Source: Didymodactylos carnosus (Eukaryota; Rotifera; Eurotatoria; Philodinida; Philodinidae). Taken from it: 64,000 nucleotides of DNA. The translations under genes were made by a program, and so were the position numbers. Below the pieces are notes generated by a model. That model was not told the DNA's origin. It saw only the letters and a list, made by a program, of their open reading frames with translations, and made no database searches. Position 1 is the stretch's first letter; each line of letters starts with the position of its first letter. This document shows, piece by piece, positions 37,196 through 47,364 of this stretch. The stretch is taken from positions 16,153 to 80,152 of the forward strand of contig CAJNOQ010000083.1 of NCBI GenBank assembly GCA_905250885.1, written 5' to 3'.

Positions 37196-38841
37196 TTAAG
37201 CACGTTGTGATTGTGACTGACTTTTTGTTGTTGAAACATCAGCAATACTTTCTTCTTTTTCAATCTGCGTTTCATCATCAGCGTCACCATTCATTCTAAA
37301 ACAGGCAAACACAAGAAATTAACTGAGATAAATGATAAGTGAAAAAATCCTGAATTTTCATCAAGAACAAAAACCGAAGTTACTTTAAATCTGTGCTTGC
37401 TCTTTTTGATGTTCTTCTTGGTGTAGTTGCTTTTTGAGCGGATTCTGATTTTGATTGTTGTTTTTTCGATGAAGTTTTTGATTTTGATTGTTTTTTCGAT
37501 GAAATGTTTGCTTTTGATTGTTGTTTTTTTGATGAAATTTTTGATTTTGATTGTTGTTTTTCTGATGAACTTTTTGATTTTCTTGATGAATCATCAGCAT
37601 CGCCATCATCACTACGAAATGTATCCTGTGTTTTCATTTTTAATAACAGCGGATGAATATGTGGAAGAACGCCACTTTGAGGTAATGTTACTTTTGATAA
37701 CATTTTTGCCAATTCTTCCTGAAAAGAAAAATATGCGACATCTGCAGTTTTTAATAAATGGTACCGCCTGAACTACAAGAAAATCTCAATTCAACTTCAT
37801 TTTTACGCTACTTTTCTGCTCCGAAAAATCCTCATTATTGGAAAGCACTGCTTATTTGTTTTTTCCTATATTTGCTCTTTATTCAGACTATGGCTCGAAT
37901 AATAATAAAAACTTACATCATTACGAATTGCTAATTGTAAGTGACGAGGAGTTATTCGTTGTTTTTTATTATCACGTGCTGCATTGCCAGCTAACTCTAA
38001 AATTTCGGCCGTCAAATATTCAAGAACAGCAGCCATATAAACAGCACTACCTCGACCAATACGGTTTGTGTTTCCTAAACAAACGTGGGTAGTCCATATG
38101 TTAACAAGATCATAAACTAATGTGCTTTGACAAAAGACAGTCTCATAATGAGATTTTTTTTATCAAACAAAAAATGTACTTATAACTGTGCAGTTTCTCC
38201 CAAAAAGCGAATGCTTTATAATAAGTTTAACATTACTAATCGAAATCTTTTCAGATCTGGTTCATCCCTTACCAAAATACTCCCTCCTACAAGATTTCGG
38301 CCGATGTCTCCTCCAGGAAAAGATATTTAGCTGCCTGAGAATTTCTTGGCTACACCACTGGTATAAATACACATGCATCTTTTATAACTCGTACAAATAG
38401 TCTCAAAAAACTTAGCCGACTACTTCCACGAGATTGTATTCGTTAAAGAGAATTCTAGAGGATCTAGCTTGGAAAAACAAACTCTTGAAGAAAGTTATCT
38501 CTATCAAGGTCTCAGCTATCGGAAAATAAGTTAAAGGAATCGTGTTAGAGCCATAGAGCATCGCAAAACATTTCACTTCATAGTTAGAACGTAGGTTCGA
38601 AGAGACAAAGACTGCTCTCTGAAGTTTGGATTTTATACAAAAAGCAGACAACTACAACTCTCCTATACTTACCCTTGCGTAATAGACGGTGAATACGACC
38701 AACAGGAAACTGAAGACCAGCTAGTTTTGAATGCGAGACTGCTTTTGTTCGAGGTCCACGTATTGGCTTTGGTTCTGAAATATCTTCATTACCATTAGCA
38801 GTAACACTCGCTTTTGATGATGTTGATTTTCTGGCTGACAT
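37196..38841 (-). CDS. H2Abd: Histone H2A variant with long C-terminal tail (bdelloid H2Abd type)
   Basis: A nucleosome core histone. The exons are complement 38673-38841, 37917-38074, 37384-37718 and 37196-37295, 253 residues, against about 130 for canonical H2A. The core is complete: [20 protein letters not shown], the acidic-patch helix [48 protein letters not shown], and [11 protein letters not shown] in place of the usual docking segment. The usual NYAERV segment reads NTNRIGRG, so two conserved residues of loop 1 differ. The roughly 130-residue tail is Ser/Lys/Gln-rich, built from [10 protein letters not shown]-type repeats, and ends acidic. No H2AX-type SQ(E/D)-hydrophobic end is present, although SQ dipeptides occur. 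Exon 3 can also run into TAA just past its donor, giving an alternative end (STDLK). Bdelloids are known to use tail-extended H2A variants. Confidence 0.93.
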
Positions 38842-39586
38842 TTGTTTAATAATAAAATACAGAATAACACCTATTAATTTCAATCGCACCAACGAAGAGG
38901 GTAAAATAAAACGTTTTTTAAAGTTCTTGACAGCTAAAATATACGTCACACACTGTATTTATAGCGCACAACCTAACCAACGAAGAAGTTCGCAGTCAGC
39001 CCATAGAAGTACAGCCTTCTTTATGAAGTGTTTACGCAGTACTTGATTATGTAAAAAATTCTTACGTTTTAATACGGTTTTAAGAAAAATTTATGGAAAA
39101 CTTAATAGTAGAATCGCAAAAATGACAAAGTGCATAGATATATTATGATGTTACGGGAAAGAACTAGTAAATTACTATCACTTAATCCTGATCCAGACAA
39201 GTTAAATGTGAGCGCTACAATAAACGCGATGAGCGATGCTCGTTTTTATGTTAATTGTAGACCTTCGACCCGAACTTAGCGCCTAGCAGAAATTCGATTG
39301 TGATACTGTGATCTGAAGAGTACTGTTTTGTTTCAGGTGTATTCTCTATTTAAAAACAATCTTAAGTAGTGTCATATGAGTGCATTACAATTTTACTTTT
39401 TTCTGGTTTTAGTCAGGCCTTTTCTTTCATCAAATCATACAAGGGTGCTGTCACACGGGTTCACCCTAATTTACATCGGCTTTCAGCCAGCAATTTCTTA
39501 CCATGCTAGTTTTTTAGAGCTCGTCGAGTTGTATAAGAATTCATTTTTTACGCTTTAACTGGAAACGTTTTATTTTAACGAAAGAC
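38842..39586. other. Upstream flank of the H2A gene, no gene seen
   Basis: No clear frame or repeat in 0.75 kb. It should contain the histone promoter, but I see no convincing element. Confidence 0.35.
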
Positions 39587-40314
39587 GTGACAAAAATTTT
39601 GATGTAAAATGGTCAAAAAAGAATGAAATATCAACTTACTTATCACGAAAATGTAGCTCATTCCCAGGACAAAGCTGAACTCTGAAGCTCTTTGTCTTTT
39701 TGAATTATTAGGCTCACAGAGTGCTGATACCGACCAAAATTCGCGACTTTGAGCTCGATTTTCTCGAAAACTACACGTCAGATCTTCGTCAAATTTTGTT
39801 CGTGAAGACAATACACTTAGTGTTACTTATGATACAAATTTTAGAAAGCTTATTTGAAAACTTCTTGATATCTCAAAAATCAGCTTTCTAGGAGATCTCC
39901 AGAAACGTAACTTTTCGAAACTCTTTTTCAACACTTTTGTAAGATACAACAGCCAATTCTTTTTTGAATCAGACGTCTTCGAGCGTCTCATCACCTATGG
40001 TTGTCGCAAAATTGCAGTTTTATTAATGTAGGACGATTTAGAAGCATCTTGCAGTATCTCGGTCCTGTAATGTCAATTACTTTGGCGAAAATCGCCCAAT
40101 AAAACTCGAAGACGTCTGATTCGCTGTATCTTATAAATGTGTTGAAAAACAGTTTCGAAAAGTTGGGTTTCTCGAGAGCTAATCTAATATCCTAATAACT
40201 CAAAAAGACAAAGAGATTCAGAGCTCAGCTTTGCTCTGAGAATGAGCTACATTTTCGTAATAAATAAGTTGATATTTCATCCTTTCTTGACCATTTTACA
40301 TCCATTATAAAAAT
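39587..40314. mobile_element. Inverted-repeat element with nested arms
   Basis: The left segment 39587-39725 is the reverse complement of about 40190-40314, sharing AAATGTAGCTCATTC / GAATGAGCTACATTT. An inner segment, about 39908-39985, pairs with 40100-40180 (AATCAGACGTCTTCGAG). A left-arm block of about 180 bp (39726-39907) has no partner, so the arms are unequal: one side has an insertion or the other a deletion. No coding capacity. Confidence 0.75.
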
Positions 40315-40683
40315 GCATGGAAAACCCATTTTGGGGCATATTTATAGAATTTTTTGCCGGATCAGCTTATATGTTGAAATCTTGAAAATTTTGCCACACG
40401 AACAACTTCTAGAGCTCTATCGAATAGCTACTTCAAATTTTCCGAAAACGACGTTGAAATAAAAACGAAGGTTACCTAGGGGATTTTTGCTTAAAGTAGA
40501 ATATTTGTGATTTTTTCATCACCTTTCGCACGATTTTACAAACAAAATATGGTTTTCTAGATAACTCGAGACGCTCTACAAAATGCCACAGTAAGATCTT
40601 GTCGGCTAAAAGTTGTGTATAAAGTGGAAGAACCCATAAACTAACACTTACAGGTGTTTTTATTCTTTTTTTATGTGAAATCA

Positions 40684-40862
40684 TTTAATGAATTTTACAC
40701 TTGCCTTGATAAGTGTTCAGCTGTTTTCAGCTGTTTGATTCACGAGAAGCAATCGGTAAGAAAATAAGAATGAGCAATTCTAATATGTATGATTCATCGA
40801 TGGATTTTAGTTGATTCATTACAAGAGACATTAAATTTAAACTGGAGATGCACTGAAATCTA
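40684..40862 (+). pseudogene. Older duplicated fragment of the vWA gene
   Basis: About 180 bp similar to vWA exon 1 end, intron 1 and exon 2 (47606-47780), with scattered substitutions and a scrambled patch near 40720-40745. It ends where the palindrome 40863-41036 begins. It cannot encode a functional product. It begins at almost the same point as the intact-looking 550-bp copy that follows, as expected from tandem duplication of one template. Confidence 0.8.
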
Positions 40863-41036
40863 GTGGGTTATAGGTTATCGACCACGCTGATTCCGAATAT
40901 TCATATGAGACGGACTGTTAGACCTTCCTAGAGCGCTTTTCTGGAAAACCAGTTTTCCAGAAAAGCGCTCCAGGAAGTCCCAGCGGCCCGTCTCATATGA
41001 ATATTCGGAATCAGCGTGGTCGATAACGTATAACCA
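40863..41036. mobile_element. Near-perfect palindromic insertion
   Basis: Outer arms starting GTTATCGACCACGCTGATTC run to a centre at about 40948, so about 75 bp each side are inverted with only a few mismatches and almost no loop. It sits exactly between two duplicated vWA fragments. The terminus GCTGATTCCGAAT is shared with the flank of the 28683-29316 element. Confidence 0.88.
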
Positions 41037-41052
41037 GAAAGGGATTAGACAA

Positions 41053-41602
41053 TTGTACAGACATTTAATGAATTTTACACTTGGCTTGATCAGTGTTCAC
41101 CTGTCGGAGGAATGGATTCACCAGAAGCAATCGGTAAGTAAATAAGAATGAGCAATTCTAATATGTATGATTCATCGATGAATTTTAGCTGATGCATTAC
41201 AAGAGACATTAAATTTAAATTGGAGAAACACTGAGATCGATGTAAGTACATTATATACTTTGTGTATGTGAATCTCTAGAGACAGATCAAATTCGGTCTC
41301 AAGAGATAAACAATTTGTGATCGAAGTCTGTATGCAGCAGTATAGTGATATTTGAATGAATCGAATCATTTACTCGTACACTAACATCAATAGTGCCACT
41401 GATGAGCAAAAATCTCTTCTCTATCATTTTATTAGTCCATTTCATTTGATTAGCTTCGAGCATTTGAGGTAAATTAGGGTAAGCGACTGTCAAATATTCA
41501 TCGTTTTTCTTATGTGAAACTTGAATTTCTGATTTCTTCAGATTGAGTGATGTAGATTCACGAAATAAAACCAGATCAGAACGCATGTCTGTAGTTCGAC
41601 GT
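41053..41602 (+). repeat. 550-bp duplicate of the vWA gene segment (copy 1)
   Basis: Corresponds base for base, with constant offset 6544, to 47597-48146: the end of vWA exon 1, intron 1, exon 2 and about 360 bp of intron 2. No difference was found in the lines compared by eye. Because introns are included, it arose by a DNA-level copy, not by retroposition. The fragment has no start of the vWA frame and is not a gene for it. It also carries the antisense open frame described at 47843-48154. Confidence 0.95.
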
Positions 41603-42587
41603 AAACAGAAAAGGTAAAAGTCAGAATAGTGTGCTAGCTATCTATAATTGTGGAGAATAGCCAGGAATGGTGGTTATGAGACATTTTTCCTAGTGAATTA
41701 CATTCGTATGGACGTCTGGAAACATTCAAAGGGGAATTTAATACAATAATTTCGATACCAACATTTGTTAGTTATTGTTTTTATTCAATTCTTATTAGTT
41801 ATCATTTTTAATTAATCTTAGATAAATGTGTTATGCTTTTGTTATGTTGGGCAATCAAATAATTATAATAAATCGTACATTAATATAAAAAATGTGCGGC
41901 AGATGTGACAAGAATTATTTATTAACAGGTAAAATACATTGGCAAAAAGTTATGCACAAGTTATGTCCGTAACAGTAAAAGGCTATAATTTATGAAGAGT
42001 TTCAAAAGTACGATGGAGAAAAACTTGATATTAGATTGATTGCTCTTTATACTTGATACATGATCCCCCTAGGGAGTTTTTATTTGTTATAAGGCCTGGA
42101 AGGCGAAAAATTTTCCCAGACAAAACCCTAAAAAGTCTGGTCTTGCACAATCTTTCACATATCATATAGTAATAAGGTCTTCGGTCTTTCAAAAAGTGTA
42201 AAAATGGAAAAACAGTTTTAGAACGTCAGAGATCTCATCTAACAGACAAGTGTTTATACTTCTGATTTTGCGAATGTAATTATGTCAATTGTTCTCAGTT
42301 ATTAACCAGATTATTTTATTATTTCGTGAGTAAACGAATAAAAATCAACAACAAAACAAAATATAGTCCATTATTTCTGTACAAATCTTTCGTTGAAAGG
42401 GGTATTTAGATGATAAAAAATGAAAATACAGATTTGTTATCTTGAAAAAAGTGAAAAAAAAATTAGAGCGACAAAACACACATAGACACACGTTTTAGAT
42501 ATCAAATAAATAAAAAACTAAGATTAAACAAGATGTAAAGTTTTTATATTTAATATATGCTTGACCGTTGCGGTTTTGACTTCTGAA
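41603..42587. other. Intergenic, 3' flank of MEIOB
   Basis: AT-rich, no gene or clear repeat over about 1 kb. Confidence 0.4.
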
Positions 42588-45500
42588 TTAAAAATCTTGT
42601 ACAAATTGACGTACAATTCGTATAGTTGTTTGTTTTTCATCTTTTGGATGTTTTTTCACCTAAAAATAGGGATCAATTCTTACGAGGAATTTTATCTTAA
42701 CTCAAAAAAAGATAATTGTTTAACTCTCTTCTCTTCAGAAAATATTTTTAAATGTTTTTCTTATATTCATTTTACGAAGACAAACGTCGAATTCTCTCAG
42801 AGCTCGATTTCTGTGAAAGATATATGTTACCTGAATACCAAATTTAAAACGTTCAAGTAAATATTTCCATTTTAATACGGTTTTTTCATCATCTGGATAT
42901 TTCAAAAATTCTTCAACCTAAAAGTGAATGTATTGTTGATTCTACTATAATGACTTATAATTGAAAGAACTAACTGTACAATTCATCCATTTTTTCATAA
43001 CATCATCTGATAAACGAACTTTTTCCATTGTACCCGTATGATCACTAATATCCACTTGTAAATCAAATGTTTGTACAATTGTTGTTTCATTCATATCTGA
43101 TTGACCTAATTGACACGATGGATTCGGACAATATAAATTATTATTATTTTCATCAACCACTCGACCACGACATATTTTACTAAAAATAAATGACAAAGTT
43201 TTACTATAAAAAAAAAATCTTTTTAAATTTACTCTTATTACCATTGCTTTGATACATAACGATCAAGACCATTATCAATATCAAATTGTGATAATATACA
43301 ATTAATTAAAAACATTTGATCATACTGATCATTGCGTATATGTTGTTTCAATTCTTGAATATTAACTTCTTTAGCAGTTAATTCTATAACAAAACAAAAA
43401 AGAAAAGAAATTGTGACGTAAAAGAAAAAATTAGTATCAATTAAATGTACGAGCAAATGGATCCAAATCAATATTTAAATCTTCAAGTGAAATATGTTGT
43501 ACGGCTATAAATAATTCTTCAGCTTCATTTAAATCTACTAAACAAAATAGATATAGTTTTTTAATTATTAAGATCGAAAAGATCGATAACGTACCTGGAT
43601 TCATCGTAAATATACTTTTTTTTGTTGCTTCAGCATAATAATATTTTAGATATGTATTGTATTTAATTCTAACATCAACAGCAAATATAATATGCTCTTT
43701 CGCATTCCATCTTTGTGCATACTAATAAGAAACGAAAGAAATACTCAATTTTCAATACTAGAATTTGAAAAGAGTTTTACCGAAATCATTTCAACATCCC
43801 AAATAATCAAATGGAAACCAGATGTATTTTCATCGAATAATAAAATATCCAATTTTTCTTTCAAAGTACCATCACTGAGTGTAACAGTAGACAATTTACC
43901 AATCTAGTATACCGAAATTCATAAAATATATCTAATATTCATTAAAATTATAAAAATACCTGTTGTATAGCTGCAAGAATATTTAAATCTTGACCTTTTA
44001 ATAATTCCCCATCGGTCATTATTTGTCCAATGGTATAATAATCATTATGATCACGACATGGTTTATGAAAAAACATTTTATATTTTGATATTTGTGGACC
44101 ATGTAATTTTTGAATCAAACATTTTTCATTACAATATAATTCGAGTTTACTAAAATATTAATTAATTATAAACGTTTGTAATGAATATAAAAATATGCAT
44201 ACATTTCTGTCCATGGAACAAATGGTGATGAATCAATTTTTTGTTTTCGGATTTGTGGATAAACTAATGCAACTAAATTTATAAAATAAATTCTTTCACA
44301 ATAATGGTAAGTATGTAGAGTGCAGAGATAAATAAGATTCGACTGTCTTTTTTGTTTTTCTATTATCGATTAAGTATAATCTTCAAACTTTTTAAAACAT
44401 TTTCAAATAATAAGTTTTTGTATCCTTAAGGAATCCATTCATATTTGTAACAGGAGAAAAAATCAGCAGGGGTATAAGTTTTTTTCGCAATAAGCTAAAA
44501 AAAATTTGAAAGTAAGATAGAAATCTTTTTTGAATTGTCCATATTATTCTGAAGCAAATTCTTTTTCTAAGCTACCTGGAAAAATGTTCTCTCTAGTTGA
44601 TATTCATGCAAAAAATATTATTGAATTCCTCTTACAGAATTCTGTGTGTTTTCTGATATTTTTTAAATTTTCATAAGTTTTAATTGAGTTGATGATCGCA
44701 GGTCATATCGCCATCAGTACTTATGTCATTAGTTTATTTATTATACTTTGTTTATGTAAAACAAAACTGTGAATAACTTCCAGATATAAAAAAACTTACA
44801 TGACTTTTTGCTGAGATTCCAGCGTGATTTTTACATATCATGATGTATTTTCACGACTTTTTCGCATGATATCCACAGAGGAAAGCGGAAATCCAGAGAA
44901 CAATTGATGGAGATTATGTAAGAACTCCAAACTGTTTCTCACTATGGTGGGATTTTGTTCGCGAAAGTCGACTACTCACGACCTACTAAAACTTTTAGAA
45001 GTCCTCAAAAAGTCTTTAGAAGAAAGGGTAGTGAGTGAAAGAAAAAATGAAATTTCAAAACTGGAGTTTATACACCCACGTCTTCACGCGACTGTCTTGA
45101 AATCCTTATAGCAACTCGAATACAAAAGAGAGAATGAAAAGAATGCATTTACCAACGTCGGCAATAGAAAATGCCGCACTGAGCGCTGCCATATCAGAAG
45201 GTGGTAACCAACAAATAGCATTAATAAAATATCTTTCTGAATCACGGATAGTAAAATTCATTACGCTTTGTGCACGCTTATTTGGATCTATAGAAAAAAA
45301 GTGAAGTTCATTTCTTCAACTATAAGATACCAAAAGAATTATACACTGACCTTTATCCAGAATTTTTAATTCCTGTTTAGCAATGACAACACCACAAACA
45401 ATCTAAAAAGAACAAAAATCTCTAAATAAGAATTCCAACAAAGCAACAAATCATAGTTCTTCGGTCTCTATCAGTGATTGTTCTTCCAAGTTAGAAACAA

Positions 45501-45650
45501 CGTACTACATCTTTTGCACCTGGGACCAAATATTGAATTGAAATAGCATTTTGAAGCAAAGTGGCTTCGTCCTAAATGAAAATTTGTGTCAATTTTTTCT
45601 ATTACAGGACAAAAACAGAAAATGTGACGTATAAAACTCACCATGATCAT
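42588..45650 (-). CDS. MEIOB: MEIOB, meiosis-specific OB-fold protein (RPA1 paralogue)
   Basis: In other animals MEIOB binds single-stranded DNA with SPATA22 and RPA on meiotic chromosomes and is needed for crossover-stage recombination. Thirteen exons, complement 45642-45650, 45509-45571, 45351-45402, 45153-45287, 44203-44272, 43960-44149, 43781-43903, 43595-43721, 43451-43537, 43242-43383, 42975-43179, 42831-42917 and 42588-42659, join in phase to 453 residues, the usual length. OB-fold A holds VCGVVIAKQELKI and NFTIRDSERYFINAICW. OB-fold B holds DYYTIGQIMTDGELLKGQ, LNILAAIQ and HIIFAVDVRIKYNTY. OB-fold C has a zinc-ribbon-like CKIC...CPNPSC and FDLQVDISDHTGTMEKVRLS. The C-terminus ALKW-like stretch is VLKWKYLLERFKFGIQ. 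No stop, frameshift or lost splice site is seen. Exon 1 (nine bases) is the weakest call. Confidence 0.92.
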
Positions 45651-47364
45651 TGCAAAACGAAACAAGTTTTATATGAACTGTTTGAAAATTTGATGAAAGT
45701 TGAGAACAGTTGTCTTTCTTCTTCTACTTGCGGTCAAACAGACGTGACGAAAGAATAAGCGGACATGGTATGTACATAACCCATGTGACTAGAGAACAAA
45801 CAGAAACAAAGAAATCGAGATTGTACATTAAATTGATATAAGCCATTAGTATGATTCTGCTGCATTTTGTGACCTATGATACTTTTAAATCGTAAATTAC
45901 GATTTGAAAGTATCGTTGGACATTCAAGAAAGTATTTTATTATCTGTAAATTCATATGCCGAGTTACTGAACAAAAGGATTAAAATACGAAAAAACTCTT
46001 CATGTTGAAATAGTAGTGAAATAAATACACACTGAGTAATGCCACTCAACAAACTTTTTGTTTATCATTGTCTGGATGTTAATCAGTACCTTATACTACA
46101 CAAGTTAGAATATAAGTTGATCATTTTGTTGAATAAACTCTGATATAAGAGATTAAGATCAAATAATAATAATAATAATGCATTAATATAGATCCAGTCG
46201 CATATAGAGATCCAACCTTTTTCTATTAATTTTTGTTTACAGAATAGAAAAGTTGTTAATAACTCGGTAATCTCAAAGATTGATCTGTGATCTGCGCCAC
46301 CAAAGTGGAACGATATTTTGATAAATGGCTTTTAATTTGCCTCAATTCATGACTGTTTTGCTTAATATAGCTGAAATTTGAGAAAAGGTCAGCTACTCTG
46401 CCGTGTACTCGGGAGACTCTGTAAATATCTAACTGTGAGTAAAAACTTCTCTTAATATTGTTAAAATCCAAAGCATTCTTCATTTTTACTCTATTTTTAC
46501 ACGATATCATCAATATTTAGAATTATGCGTCAGAGATCATTTTCTTTTATAATGAAGAAAATAACGGTTTTTTTTTAAATGTTTTCTTTCACTTAAACAA
46601 AGAAATAATATCTGCACACTTTAGAATTTCTAAAATGTTCCTGCTTCTACGCTGTATAAGCATGTTCTCTGCGTGATTTATCTATAGATTAATAGAAGAC
46701 TGTTCTGTCTCTTGTTGTAATAACAATATTTTGATAATAAGAGACAAAACTAATAAACAAATGATTACCGTGTATTGTCTACGTGATCTATCAAACGCTT
46801 CAATTATCTATATTTTACACTCTGAAAGTTTAAACAAAGAGAAATTTCACTTAAAAATAGATCAGGATAAACGGGATAAGCTTATATCATAGTTTATTCC
46901 AAATATAGACTATTCCATGATCGTATTATCTTTAAGTAACACCAACTAAAATTCATTCAGTTCTACTGCATTTTCTTTTCCTATTAAATAAGAGAAAAAG
47001 ATATCTAGTTTTGCATACTCGTTTCAAATACTATGATACACGTTTTTTAATACTTTACTTCGTTCCTGTTGCTGTAACGTTGATCCGGGTTTGTCAGCCT
47101 TCTTCCTTATATAAACAATAGGCACATCAAGGCATCTGTATGAGCTATATCAAACAGTGAAAAGAAAAGCATAAAGAGAATGAAATGTATAGTACTGTGC
47201 ATGATGAATCATTTTCGATCTTTCCTTCTTTTTTTAAATAAAGCTCTTTTTTCAGTGAAAGGGAGAGAGGAAAAAAATTGAAAAAGAAGAGAACTTATAA
47301 ATAAGTGTATATTATTATAATCACTTATACATACATTATTCTAAAACAGGTACTGTCGGTAATC
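45651..47364. other. Divergent intergenic region between MEIOB and the vWA gene
   Basis: A shared upstream region of 1.7 kb. An 85-codon minus-strand frame at 46256-46513 looks mildly protein-like but has no splice partners or known motif. An AAT repeat is at 46160-46178. Confidence 0.4.

Noticed and set aside
46256-46513. 85-codon minus-strand frame between MEIOB and the vWA gene
   Set aside because: Composition is somewhat protein-like, but there is no homologue recalled, no splice sites and no repeat context; kept only as a remark.
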